Assembly: GCF_019802345.1 (NCBI RefSeq)
Contig: NZ_JAINDZ010000015.1
Coordinates: 54,070-118,069 of the forward strand
Source of the DNA: Methylosinus sp. Sm6
GTDB taxonomy: Bacteria > Pseudomonadota > Alphaproteobacteria > Rhizobiales > Beijerinckiaceae
Length of the DNA: 64,000 nt
Reading direction: 5' to 3'
Position 1 is the stretch's first letter; each line of letters opens with the position of its first letter. The position numbers were made by a program, and so were the translations under genes. Below, piece after piece: positions 9,825 through 19,787 of this stretch. The notes under the pieces were generated by a model. It was given only the letters and a program-made list of their open reading frames with translations, did not search any database and was not told the origin of the DNA.

Positions 9825-10576
9825 ATCGGCCCCGCGGCGGGCGGATCGGCGAGCCGGCGCGCGCTGGCGCGCACGAAGCGCGTCACGAACTCGCCGGCCG
9901 GGCGCTCGACGAGATCGGCGAAACGGCCCGTCTGCACGAGGCGGCCGTGATTCATCAGCACGATTCGTTCCGCGAAGAAGGCGGCTTCTGGAAGGTCATG
10001 GGTGACGATGACGACCGTCTTGCGCAGCCGCTCGAAGATGGCGGCGAGATCATCCTGCAGATCGGCGCGAATGAGCGGATCGAGCGCGCCCAAGGGCTCG
10101 TCCATCAGCAGAATGTCGGGATCGAGCATCAGCGCGCGCATCAGCGAGACGCGCTGGCGCTGACCGCCGGAGAGCTCGGCGGGATAGCGCTCGAGCGCCG
10201 CGCCCGGCAGGCGGGTCAGCTGGCGGAGCTCGTCGAGGCGCGCCGCGCGGCGCTCTGCGGACCAGCCGTCCTCGCGCGCCATCAGCTCGATGTTGCGCCG
10301 CGCGGTGAGATGGGGGAACAGCCCGCCGTCCTGAATCACATAGCCCATCAGCCTGCGCAGATGCGGCGCCGACTTCGGCGTGAGCAGATGGCTCTCGACC
10401 TCGATGGTTCCCGCGTCCGGCTGCTCGAGCCCGACGATGAGCGAGAGCAGGGTGGATTTGCCCGAACCGGACGGGCCGATCAGCGCCGTCGTGCGACCGT
10501 CTTCGATCGTCAGCGTGACGCGATCGACGGCGAGGACGTCGCCATAGGATTTGCTGACCTCGTCCAGACGGATCAT
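9821..10576 (-). CDS. ABC transporter ATP-binding protein, osmoprotectant type
   Basis: This 251-residue ATPase has Walker A GPSGSGKST, signature LSGGQRQRVSL, Walker B DILLMDEPLGALD and the switch histidine in VIVTHDLPEA. It is closest in style to OpuCA/ProV-like ATPases but lacks the C-terminal CBS pair seen in many of them, as its length is only about 250 residues. It is upstream of and overlaps the receptor-permease fusion, so the two genes form a complete two-gene importer. Confidence 0.92.
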   Translation of the reverse strand: MIRLDEVSKSYGDVLAVDRVTLTIEDGRTTALIGPSGSGKSTLLSLIVGLEQPDAGTIEVESHLLTPKSAPHLRRLMGYVIQDGGLFPHLTARRNIELMAREDGWSAERRAARLDELRQLTRLPGAALERYPAELSGGQRQRVSLMRALMLDPDILLMDEPLGALDPLIRADLQDDLAAIFERLRKTVVIVTHDLPEAAFFAERIVLMNHGRLVQTGRFADLVERPAGEFVTRFVRASARRLADPPAAGPM

Positions 10577-10698
10577 GACGGCCGCGTGCGCGTGGCGTGA
10601 CGCTTATCTGGAGCGAATGGGCGACGCGCCAAGGGGGACGCGACGAGGGCGACGCGGCGAGAGCGGGCCTCTAAGGCTCGCCCTTTCACCCTGTCAAA

Positions 10699-10720
10699 TC
10701 GGCTGAATCATGCCGCTAGC
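10699..10720. repeat. Dispersed 22-base intergenic repeat, copy 1
   Basis: The 22 bases here match those at 31492-31513 at 18 of 22 positions by eye. Both copies lie just after a GCGAGCCT/GGCTCGC-type palindrome and share the core TCGGCTGA and the end CTAGC. The neighbouring palindrome here (about 10663-10683) is degenerate. Confidence 0.55.
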
Positions 10721-10728
10721 AGCTCGCT

Positions 10729-12093
10729 CTAATCCGCCGCCCGCGCCTCGCGCAAGCTGCGGACGGGCGCGATCTCGGCGCGGGTCTCGCGGAGCGTGCG
10801 ACGGCGCTCTTGAATGGCGAGACGCGCCTGATCGAGCGCCAGAGACACCATATGCAGCTCGGTCGAGGCCATATTGCGCAGACGCACGTCGGCCATGGCG
10901 TCGATGATCGCCTGATCCAGCTCGCGCTCGAAATCGTCGAGCTCGGCGGCGCCGGACGCGGAGCGCGCCGCCGGCAGGATTTCCAGCAGCCGCTCGATCA
11001 ATTGCTCGGAGCGCTCCTGCGTCGTGACGCGCAAGCGGCTCGCGAGGGCCGCCGCGGCCGAGCCGACGAGCGACATCAGCATCGCGCCGAGATAGAAGAA
11101 GTCGCTGTATGTGTCGAAGAAGCCGTGCTCGTTGCCGTCGATGAAATCGATCGTTCCCTGATGCGCGGGCACAGCCGAGTCCTTGTCGGTGGACGGCGCC
11201 TCCATGTAATTGGCGAGCGGCGCGAGCACGGCGATCGCGGCGCGGTGGACGAGGAGCTCGCGCGTGACCTCGCCGGCTACTCTCGCGGCGATGCCCGGCC
11301 GGCCGACCAGCAGCACCGCGACGCTCGGCGTCTCCAGAGGCTCGGCCGGGCGCGGCGGATCGCCGCCGAGCGCGCCGCGCAGCACCTCCGTGGCCTCCAG
11401 CGTCGGGACGCGCTTGGCGATCGCTTTGGCTTCGGCGATCGGCAGGAAGACGGGCGCCTTGCCATTGCCGGCCGCGGCGACCTTGCCGACGACCTCGCTG
11501 GCGACGCCGATCTGCGGCAGCGCGACGAGGAAGATGGCGTCGAGCGTGCGCGCGCGCAGCGAGTCTTCGACGGCCCCGGGAGCGATGACGGTCGTCGTCA
11601 CGCTCTGGCGCGGTATGTCATATTGATCCAGAATTGTCTCGAGCAGCCGCGCATTGGACTGTGCGCCGGCGACCTCCTGAACCACTCCGACCTTCTTGCC
11701 GCGCAGATCGGCGATGCGTTTCAGCTTCGTTCCGCCGGGCGCGATCAGCAGCGCCGCATTGCGATGCAGCACCACCATGGCCCGCGCGTCCGGCGGCAAA
11801 GCGTCGCTGCGCACCACCGCGAGGTCGCTCGAACCATGCTCGAAAGCGGCCGCGGCCGCGGCGGCGTCGGCGACCGGGACGACCTTGAGGCGCACCTCCT
11901 CGCGCTGATGCGCGAAGGTCTGCGCCGCCGCCGTCATCAGGCGGAAGTCCTGCGCGCCCTGCGCCACGGCGACGCGCAGCTCGGTCGGACGATTATAGGC
12001 GTAGAGCGCCGCCGCGACGCCGCCGACGATCACGAGAACGGCGGCGACGGCGGCGAGAACGGTTCGCGTCATTTTTCGGGCAGCCTCGGTCAC
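10729..12093 (-). CDS. TAXI-family solute receptor with C-terminal membrane/coiled-coil extension
   Basis: This 454-residue protein has an N-terminal membrane anchor (about residues 12-32) and a periplasmic binding domain of the TRAP-associated TAXI type. Hallmarks are ELRVAVAQGAQDFRLMTAA, DLAVVRSDALPPDA, LRGKKVGVVQEVAGAQSNARLLETIL and VEDSLRARTLDAIFLVA. After the receptor comes another membrane helix (about 338-355, YLGAMLMSLVGSAAAALA) and a long charged helical tail. No TRAP permease is adjacent. Tethering at both ends would suit a sensor or orphan receptor better than a classic transporter subunit. Confidence 0.8.
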   Translation of the reverse strand: MTEAARKMTRTVLAAVAAVLVIVGGVAAALYAYNRPTELRVAVAQGAQDFRLMTAAAQTFAHQREEVRLKVVPVADAAAAAAAFEHGSSDLAVVRSDALPPDARAMVVLHRNAALLIAPGGTKLKRIADLRGKKVGVVQEVAGAQSNARLLETILDQYDIPRQSVTTTVIAPGAVEDSLRARTLDAIFLVALPQIGVASEVVGKVAAAGNGKAPVFLPIAEAKAIAKRVPTLEATEVLRGALGGDPPRPAEPLETPSVAVLLVGRPGIAARVAGEVTRELLVHRAAIAVLAPLANYMEAPSTDKDSAVPAHQGTIDFIDGNEHGFFDTYSDFFYLGAMLMSLVGSAAAALASRLRVTTQERSEQLIERLLEILPAARSASGAAELDDFERELDQAIIDAMADVRLRNMASTELHMVSLALDQARLAIQERRRTLRETRAEIAPVRSLREARAAD

Positions 12094-12156
12094 GAAGCCG
12101 AATCTGCCGGCAATGTGCGACCGATTGTGGATTTCTCCAAGGCGAACCGATGAAAA

Positions 12157-13404
<1,248 letters not shown>

Positions 13405-13651
13405 GACTTTCTTCTTCTCCATGGCCGGGCGGCCGAAATCGTGGCGCGACTATACCGGCGCTCGCCGCCTGTGCAAGGCGCTCGCAACCAGCGCTCGGAT
13501 GGATCATCGGACGAAGGCGAGCGAAGGGCCTCGCCGGTCTCTCGGCGCGTGCTCTGGCGCATGTCGGCGCGCTCCGTCGCCGGCTAGAAGCTCGGCCATG
13601 GACGCGGCGGCGGTCACCGCGGCGTCGAAAATCGAAACAGGAGTTTACAAA

Positions 13652-14521
13652 ATGCGCGCCTTCCTTCGTCTTCGCTCCGCGCTCCTCGCCGCCGCTGTTG
13701 CTCCCTGCGCCTTCGTCGGCCCCGCCTGGGCCGGCTCGCCGATCACCTATGTCTCGAGCGCTGGCGCCGACTCCGGCGATTGCGCGACGACGGCGACCGC
13801 CTGCCGCACCTTCGGCTATGCGGTCGGCCAGACCGCCGTGCGCGGCGAGGTCAAGGCGATCACGCCGGGCCAGTTCGGCGCCTTCACCATCGGCAAGTCG
13901 CTGACCGTCTCCGGCGTCGAGGGCGCGATGATCCGCCAGTACGGCGTCGGCGACGCCGTCACGGTCGCCGCCGGCGTGGCCGATGTCGTCAACATCATCG
14001 GCCTCGAGCTCGTCGGCTCCGGCGCTCATGCTCCGGAAGGCATCGCGTTCCGCGGCGTGAACGCCCTGTCCGCCGGCGCGCTGACGGTCAAGAACTGCGT
14101 CATTCGCGACTTCTGGGGCGCCGGAGTGGCGATTGCCCCGACGGTCGGCCAGATCAAGTTCCTCATCGAGGATACGACCGTGATCAATGTCGGGCAGGAT
14201 GGCGTGTGGGTCCGCTCGACGCCCCGAACCGCCTCGGGCGCGATCCGCCATCTCACCGTGAACGGAGCCGGATCGGCGGGCGTCTATGTCGACTATTGGA
14301 ACCATGTGAGCGTGACCGATTCGCTCGTCACCAACAGCTCGGTCGGCTATGCGGCCGGCGGGCAGGCCGGACTGGAGATCGCCCATTCCACCGCATCCCA
14401 GAACGTCACCGGCCTCGTCCGTTACGGCGGCGGATCGAAGATCGAGAGCGCGGGCAACAACTTCATCCGCGACAACGCCACCAACGTCTCGGGCGTGGTG
14501 ACGGTCGTCGGCGGGCAGTGA
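13652..14521 (+). CDS. Secreted parallel beta-helix (pectin-lyase-like fold) protein
   Basis: This 289-residue protein has a clear signal peptide ending at PAWAG (about residue 28). Repeating strands of the right-handed beta-helix type follow, such as LTVKNCVIRDFWGAGVAI, FLIEDTTVINVGQDGVWV and GAIRHLTVNGAGSAGVYV. The early AGADSGDC...CRTF stretch resembles the start of many bacterial right-handed parallel beta-helix proteins. ATG 13652 is preceded by AGGAG. No catalytic residues are recognised; it may be a surface or matrix protein. Confidence 0.82.
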   Translation: MRAFLRLRSALLAAAVAPCAFVGPAWAGSPITYVSSAGADSGDCATTATACRTFGYAVGQTAVRGEVKAITPGQFGAFTIGKSLTVSGVEGAMIRQYGVGDAVTVAAGVADVVNIIGLELVGSGAHAPEGIAFRGVNALSAGALTVKNCVIRDFWGAGVAIAPTVGQIKFLIEDTTVINVGQDGVWVRSTPRTASGAIRHLTVNGAGSAGVYVDYWNHVSVTDSLVTNSSVGYAAGGQAGLEIAHSTASQNVTGLVRYGGGSKIESAGNNFIRDNATNVSGVVTVVGGQ

Positions 14522-14584
14522 GGCCCGCCGACGGGTCGGGGTCGGTCGCCGGGGATCGCGCCGGAGCGCCCCTGGTGACGTTTC

Positions 14585-15202
14585 TCACGCGGCTCGCAGC
14601 GCCGAAATGTCCCGTCGCGCCGCTTCGATCGCCTTGCCTTTCTGCGCCTCGCCGAGGCCGACGCCCTCGGCGCGGACAAAGGCGAGATCGGATACGCCGA
14701 TATTGCCGAAGGCTGTGCGCAAATAGGCCTCCTGGTGATCGAAAGGCGCCCGCGGGACGTCACCGGCGTAGACATTGCCGCGCGTGGAGACGACGATGAT
14801 GCGCTTGCCGGAGACCAGCCCCTGAATGCCCGACGGCGTGTAGGCGAAGGTCCGGCCGGGAACGACGAGATGATCGATCCACGCGCGCAGCTGCGTGGGG
14901 ACCGAGAAATTATACATAGGCGCGCCGATCACGACGATGTCCGCCGCGAGAAACTCGTCGAGCAGCTCGCGGCCGAGCGCGAGGTCGGCGCGCAGCTGCG
15001 GGTCATCGGGCTCCGCGCCGCTCGCACGCGCGAAAAAATGGGCGCTCGACAGGATCGGCGGCGTGGACGCCGCGACATCGCGATAGGTGATCGCGAGGCC
15101 GGGAATCTCGCGGCCGAACCTGGCGACGAGCTCCGCCGTGAGGAGGCGGCTGACCGAGCCTTCGGCAAGGATGCTGGAATCGATATGCAACAAGCCTGTC
15201 AT
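14585..15202 (-). CDS. azoR: FMN-dependent NADH:quinone reductase (azoreductase)
   Basis: This 205-residue flavodoxin-fold protein has family stretches LLHIDSSILAEGSVSR, GAPMYNFSVPTQLRAWIDHL, FAYTPSGIQGL and VVSTRGNVYAG. AzoR enzymes reduce quinones and azo dyes with NADH and protect against electrophile stress. It is divergent from a HxlR regulator 72 bases away, an arrangement typical of quinone- or aldehyde-responsive regulation. Confidence 0.92.
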   Translation of the reverse strand: MTGLLHIDSSILAEGSVSRLLTAELVARFGREIPGLAITYRDVAASTPPILSSAHFFARASGAEPDDPQLRADLALGRELLDEFLAADIVVIGAPMYNFSVPTQLRAWIDHLVVPGRTFAYTPSGIQGLVSGKRIIVVSTRGNVYAGDVPRAPFDHQEAYLRTAFGNIGVSDLAFVRAEGVGLGEAQKGKAIEAARRDISALRAA

Positions 15203-15274
15203 TTGCGCGCTCCTGGTATATTTGAGTAACTCAGGCTAGATGAGTTCGTTGCTGGCGCGCAAGGAGGCACATTT

Positions 15275-15745
15275 TTGGAACGCGGTCACACTCATGTTCC
15301 CGGAGATTGCAAACGCATCGCCGCGGTGCTGTCGCGCATCGGCGACAAATGGACGATTCTGGTCGTCGCGCTGCTCAGCGACGGGCCGCTGCGCTTCAAT
15401 GAAATCCGGAAGCGGGTCGGCGGCATTTCGCAGCGCATGCTCACGCTCACCCTGCGGGCGTTGGAGCGCGACGGGTTCGTGACGCGCACGGTCTTTCCGA
15501 GCATTCCGCCGCGGGTCGACTACGAGCTGACCCCGCTCGGCCGCTCGCTGCTGGAGCCGGTCCAGCGGCTGGGAGACTGGGCGATGCAGAACATCGACCG
15601 CATCGAGGACGCGCGCCGCAGCTTCGACGCGGCTCGCGAGGTCGGCGGCTCATCCTTCTCAGGCCGGCAGATGCGCGCGGGCCCTGTCCGCGACACCGGG
15701 TTGCCGCGGCGCGCTCGTCTTCGTCGCGCCGACACGCTACAATGA
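15275..15745 (+). CDS. HxlR-family transcriptional regulator
   Basis: This 156-residue winged-helix regulator has the HxlR core IGDKWTILVVALLSDGPLRF, RVGGISQRMLTLTLRALERDG and PPRVDYELTPLGRSLLEPV. The N-terminal Cys in PGDCKRI is the position used for redox or aldehyde sensing in several homologues. TTG 15275 is chosen because AGGAGG lies about 9 bases upstream; no ATG fits the family start. The last 35 residues are basic and not conserved in the family. It probably controls the divergent azoR gene. Confidence 0.88.
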   Translation: MERGHTHVPGDCKRIAAVLSRIGDKWTILVVALLSDGPLRFNEIRKRVGGISQRMLTLTLRALERDGFVTRTVFPSIPPRVDYELTPLGRSLLEPVQRLGDWAMQNIDRIEDARRSFDAAREVGGSSFSGRQMRAGPVRDTGLPRRARLRRADTLQ

Positions 15746-15748
15746 GCC

Positions 15749-16186
15749 ATGAGCACAAAGCGAGTCGCGCCGCGGACGCAGCCGCGCGGCCTCACACCCG
15801 CGCGGCGGGCGGCCCTCGATATTCTCACCAAGGCCAACCGCCCGGTCGGCGCCTATGAGATGATCGACCTGCTCGCGGAGGAGAGCGGCAAGCGTCCTGC
15901 CCCGATCTCGGTCTATCGCGCGCTCGGCTATCTGCTGGATCAGGGCCTCGCCCATCGGCTCGCCTCGCGCAACGCCTTCGTCGTCTGCGGCCATGATCAC
16001 GAGGAAGGCGAGCCGGTGATCTTCTTCATCTGCGACGATTGCGGCGAGGTGCGCGAGGCGACCTCGCCCGCGCTCGCGAATGCGCTGACGGGCTCGAGCC
16101 AGGCCGTGCGCTTCGAGCCGCGCACGCGCGTCATCGAGATCGCCGGCCGCTGCGCGCGCTGCCTCGAGGCGGCGCGCCAGGCTTGA
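15749..16186 (+). CDS. zur: Fur-family regulator, Zur-like
   Basis: This 145-residue protein has the Fur-family winged helix (LTPARRAALDILTKANRPVGAYEMIDLLAEE, PISVYRALGYLLDQGLAHRL) and a metal-binding half with CGHDHEEGE, FFICDDCGEV and CARCLEAA. The two CxxC pairs form the structural zinc site. The loop between the metal ligands is closer to zinc-sensing Zur than to iron-sensing Fur. No znuABC genes are nearby, so the specificity is inferred. It begins 3 bases after the HxlR gene. Confidence 0.82.
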   Translation: MSTKRVAPRTQPRGLTPARRAALDILTKANRPVGAYEMIDLLAEESGKRPAPISVYRALGYLLDQGLAHRLASRNAFVVCGHDHEEGEPVIFFICDDCGEVREATSPALANALTGSSQAVRFEPRTRVIEIAGRCARCLEAARQA

Positions 16187-16498
16187 CCGAGACCGCTCGC
16201 CGTCGAGAACTTTACCATGCTCGCGACGAATCATATCGACGCGGCGCGCGAACTTCGCCAATATCTGTTTCGACGCCCCAACTGATGACGGAAAGAACCG
16301 TCACGTCTACCCTGAGCCCGATGCGATGCTCATATGGACGTTGAGAGAGGCTTCCCGCCAGCCCGGCACAATCTTTGCCTCGCATGCTCCCGGTCGACGG
16401 GGGTGGGGCGGTCGACCGGAACTGGCGAGGGACGGCCCGAGGCTATTCCCGGGTCGTCGGAACGATGAGCCGTAGCGCGGCAAGGCGACAGGTGCCCC
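16187..16498. other. Leader region of the prkA operon
   Basis: These 312 non-coding bases separate the Zur-like gene from prkA. They hold the sigma-54 promoter described separately and a GTCGACGGGGGTGGGGCGGTCGAC palindrome-like stretch near 16395-16418. Nothing else is recognised. Confidence 0.55.
16363..16379 (+). promoter_or_regulatory. Sigma-54 (RpoN) promoter of prkA-yeaH-spoVR
   Basis: The sequence GGCAC at 16365-16369, five bases, then TTGC at 16375-16378 matches the -24/-12 consensus with exact spacing. It lies 120 bases before the prkA ATG. In E. coli the homologous yeaGH operon is known to be NtrC/sigma-54 controlled, which supports the call. Confidence 0.72.
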
Positions 16499-18442
16499 AT
16501 GACGAACTCGGACGTTTTCTCTGATTTTGCGCGGACCTACAGAGGGAGGCGGGCGGTCGAGATGTCGCTGTCCGACTATCTCGACCTCTGCCGTGAAAAT
16601 CCGAAGACATACGCGAGCGCCGCCGAGCGCATTCTGGACGCCATCGGCGAGCCGGAGCTGATCGACACTTCGCGCGACCCGCGGCTCGGCCGCATTTTCA
16701 TGAACCGGACGATCCGCATCTATCCGGCCTTCGCCGAATTTTTCGGCATGGAGGAGACGATCGAGCGGATCGTCAGCTTTTTCCGCCATGCGGCGCAAGG
16801 GCTCGAGGAGCGCAAGCAGATCCTCTATCTGCTCGGCCCCGTCGGCGGCGGCAAATCCTCCCTCGCCGAACGGCTGAAGGCGCTGATGGAGGTCGATCCG
16901 ATCTATGTGCTCAAGGCCGGCGACGAGCTTTCGCCGGTGTTCGAGGGCCCGCTCGGCCTGTTCGATCCGGCGACCGCCGGCGACATGCTCGAGCATCGCT
17001 ACGGCATTCCGCGCCGGCGCCTCACCGGCCTCATGAGCCCTTGGTGCCTGAAGCGGCTCGACGAGTTCGGCGGCGACATCACGAAGTTCGCCGTGGTCAA
17101 GCTCACGCCGTCGCGGCTGCGGCAGATCGGCATCGCCAAGACCGAGCCCGGCGACGAGAATAATCAGGATATTTCGTCGCTGGTCGGCAAGGTCGACATC
17201 CGCAAGCTGGAGACGCTCGCTCAGGCGGACCCGGACGCCTACAGCTATTCGGGCGGGCTCAACCGCGCCAATCAGGGACTGCTCGAATTCGTCGAGATGT
17301 TCAAGGCTCCGATCAAGATGCTCCATCCTCTGCTGACGGCGACGCAGGAGGGAAATTACATCGGCACCGAGAATATCGGCGCGATCCCCTTCTCCGGCAT
17401 CGTGATGGCGCATTCCAACGAAGCGGAATGGCAGAGCTTCAAGAACAACCGCAACAACGAGGCCTTCATCGACCGCATCTATGTGATCAAAGTGCCTTAT
17501 TGCCTGCGCGTCACCGAGGAGCAGCGCATCTATGAGAAGCTCTTGCACGGCTCCGAGCTCGCCGAGGCGAGCTGCGCCCCGAGCACGCTCGAGATGCTCG
17601 CCCGCTTCATCGTGCTCTCGCGCCTGAAGCCGCACGAGAACTCGAACCTCTTCTCCAAGATGCGCGTTTACGATGGCGAGAGCCTGCGCGAGGTGGATCC
17701 GCGCGCGCGCAGCATGCTGGAGTACAAGGACGCGGCCGGCGTCGACGAGGGCATGGATGGACTCTCCACCCGCTTCGCCTTCAAGGTTCTGGCTGCGACC
17801 TTCAATCACGACACGGTCGAGGTCGCGGCCGATCCGGTGCATCTCATGTATGTGCTCGAGCAATCGCTGCGCCGCGAGCAGCTGCCGGCCGAAACGGAAA
17901 AGCGCTATCTCGAGTTCATCAAGGCCGAGCTCGCGCCGCGCTACGCCGAGTTCATCGGCAACGAAATCCAGAAGGCCTATCTCGAATCCTATCAGGACTA
18001 CGGCCAGAATCTGTTCGACCGCTATATCGACTATGCCGACGCCTGGATCGAGGATCAGGATTTCAAGGACCCGGACACGGGTCAGATGCTCGACCGCGAC
18101 CTGCTGAACCAGGAGCTCACCAAGATCGAGAAGCCCGCCGGCATCGCCAATCCGAAGGATTTCCGCAATGAGGTGGTGAAGTTCGCGCTGCGCTGGCGCG
18201 CCGCCAACGAAGGGAGAAATCCATCCTGGGCGAGCTATGAGAAGATCCGCGACGTGATCGAGCGGCGCATGTTCTCGCAGGTCGAGGAGCTGCTGCCGAT
18301 CATTTCGTTCGGATCGAAAAAAGACACCCAGACAGAAAAAAAACATGCAGAATTCGTAAGCCGCATGATGGCCCGCGGCTATACGGAGCGACAGGTGCGC
18401 CGTCTGGTCGAATGGTACATGCGCGTCAAACAGGCCGGCTGA
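16499..18442 (+). CDS. prkA: PrkA family serine protein kinase (YeaG)
   Basis: This 647-residue protein has the PrkA AAA+ domain with P-loop LLGPVGGGKSSLAERLK (about residues 118-134) and the family-specific C-terminal region. Other conserved stretches are EGNYIGTENIGAIPFSGIVMAHSNE and YLRVTEE-like YCLRVTEEQRIYEKLL. PrkA/YeaG kinases act in starvation and stationary-phase stress. It heads a three-gene operon with yeaH and spoVR, conserved across proteobacteria. Confidence 0.95.
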   Translation: MTNSDVFSDFARTYRGRRAVEMSLSDYLDLCRENPKTYASAAERILDAIGEPELIDTSRDPRLGRIFMNRTIRIYPAFAEFFGMEETIERIVSFFRHAAQGLEERKQILYLLGPVGGGKSSLAERLKALMEVDPIYVLKAGDELSPVFEGPLGLFDPATAGDMLEHRYGIPRRRLTGLMSPWCLKRLDEFGGDITKFAVVKLTPSRLRQIGIAKTEPGDENNQDISSLVGKVDIRKLETLAQADPDAYSYSGGLNRANQGLLEFVEMFKAPIKMLHPLLTATQEGNYIGTENIGAIPFSGIVMAHSNEAEWQSFKNNRNNEAFIDRIYVIKVPYCLRVTEEQRIYEKLLHGSELAEASCAPSTLEMLARFIVLSRLKPHENSNLFSKMRVYDGESLREVDPRARSMLEYKDAAGVDEGMDGLSTRFAFKVLAATFNHDTVEVAADPVHLMYVLEQSLRREQLPAETEKRYLEFIKAELAPRYAEFIGNEIQKAYLESYQDYGQNLFDRYIDYADAWIEDQDFKDPDTGQMLDRDLLNQELTKIEKPAGIANPKDFRNEVVKFALRWRAANEGRNPSWASYEKIRDVIERRMFSQVEELLPIISFGSKKDTQTEKKHAEFVSRMMARGYTERQVRRLVEWYMRVKQAG

Positions 18443-18479
18443 CGGAGAGGGAGGCCGGCGAAGAGCGGGTGATGGAACG

Positions 18480-19787
18480 ATGCACATCGTCGATCGTCGG
18501 TTGAACCCCGGAAGCAAGAGCTTCGCCAACCGCCAGCGCTTTCTGCGGCGCGCCAAGGACATGGTGGAGAAGGCGGTTCGCGAGGCGAGCAAGGATCGCG
18601 CGATCGGCGACCTCGAGAGCCCCGGCGAAATCTCCATCCCCTCCGAGGGAACGCGCGAGCCCACCTTCCGCCATACGCAGGGCTCGCGGCGCGACCTCGT
18701 GCTGCCCGGCAACAAGGAATATGTCGAAGGCGATCTGATCGAGCGCCCGCAGGGCGAGGGCGAGGGCGAAGGGGCCGGCGGCCAGGTCGGCCGCGGCGAT
18801 GGGCAAGAGGACGCCTTCCGCTTCATCCTCACGCGCGACGAGTTTTTGAGCATCTTCCTCGATGATCTCGAGCTGCCCGATCTCGCCAAGCGGCGCGTCG
18901 CGCAGACCGAGAAGGAAGGGCTGCGCCGCGCCGGCTATACCACCAGCGGCACGCCCGCCAATCTCGCTCTGCATCGCACGCTGCAGACCTCGCTGTCGCG
19001 CCGCATCGCCTTGAAGCGGCCGAAGCAGCAGACCATCGACGAGCTCGCCCAACGGATCGAAGCGGCGGCGCTGCGCGACTCGGCCGAGGCCGAGCGGTTG
19101 CGCGCCGAGCTGAAGGCGCTGCAGCAGAAGCGGGCTCGCATCTCCTATCTCGATCCCATCGATCTGCGTTATCGGCGCTTCGAGCGCTTCCCGAAGCCGG
19201 TCACTCAAGCGGTGATGTTCTGCCTGATGGACGTCTCCGGCTCGATGACCGAGCATATGAAGGATCTCGCCAAGCGCTTCTTCATGCTGCTGCATGTGTT
19301 CCTCACGCGCCGCTACAAGCGCGTGGAGATCGTGTTCATCCGCCACACCGACAGGGCGGGCGAGGTGGACGAGGAGACCTTCTTCCGTTCCGCCGAGACC
19401 GGCGGCACCATGGTGTCGTCCGCGCTGCAGGAAATGGCGCGCGTCATCCGCGAGCGCTATGATCCGGGCGTCTGGAACATCTACGCCGCGCAGGCCTCGG
19501 ACGGCGACAATCTGTCGAGCGACAATCCGCTGACGCGCGAATTGCTGCAGAACCACATTCTGCCGCTCTGCCAATATTTCGCTTATGTCGAGGTGAGCGG
19601 ACCGAACGCCGAGACGCATGGCTATGTGCCGCACCACGGCCAGAGCTCGCTGTGGATCACCTACGCCACGCTGCAGAAGGAGAACGACAAGTTCCAGATG
19701 CGCCGCGTCTCGCGCCGTGAGCACATCTATTCCGTGTTCCGCCAATTGTTCCAGCGGCGCGCCGCCAAGACCGCGGAGGCTAACTGA
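18480..19787 (+). CDS. yeaH: DUF444 family protein YeaH (VWA-like)
   Basis: This 435-residue protein has the N-terminal DUF444 stretch (MHIVDRRLNPGSKSFANRQRF), a Gly/Glu-rich linker (around residues 85-105) and a von Willebrand A-like domain with the MIDAS motif MDVSGSMTEH. Further conserved parts are EVDEETFFRSAETGGTMVSS and YDPGVWNIYAAQASDGDN. The function is unknown beyond partnership with PrkA/YeaG. Its stop overlaps the spoVR ATG by one base. Confidence 0.94.
   Translation: MHIVDRRLNPGSKSFANRQRFLRRAKDMVEKAVREASKDRAIGDLESPGEISIPSEGTREPTFRHTQGSRRDLVLPGNKEYVEGDLIERPQGEGEGEGAGGQVGRGDGQEDAFRFILTRDEFLSIFLDDLELPDLAKRRVAQTEKEGLRRAGYTTSGTPANLALHRTLQTSLSRRIALKRPKQQTIDELAQRIEAAALRDSAEAERLRAELKALQQKRARISYLDPIDLRYRRFERFPKPVTQAVMFCLMDVSGSMTEHMKDLAKRFFMLLHVFLTRRYKRVEIVFIRHTDRAGEVDEETFFRSAETGGTMVSSALQEMARVIRERYDPGVWNIYAAQASDGDNLSSDNPLTRELLQNHILPLCQYFAYVEVSGPNAETHGYVPHHGQSSLWITYATLQKENDKFQMRRVSRREHIYSVFRQLFQRRAAKTAEAN

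Noticed and set aside
16307..18889. 860-codon minus-strand open frame opposite prkA
   Set aside because: Antisense shadow of the well-supported prkA gene; composition is typical of shadow frames.
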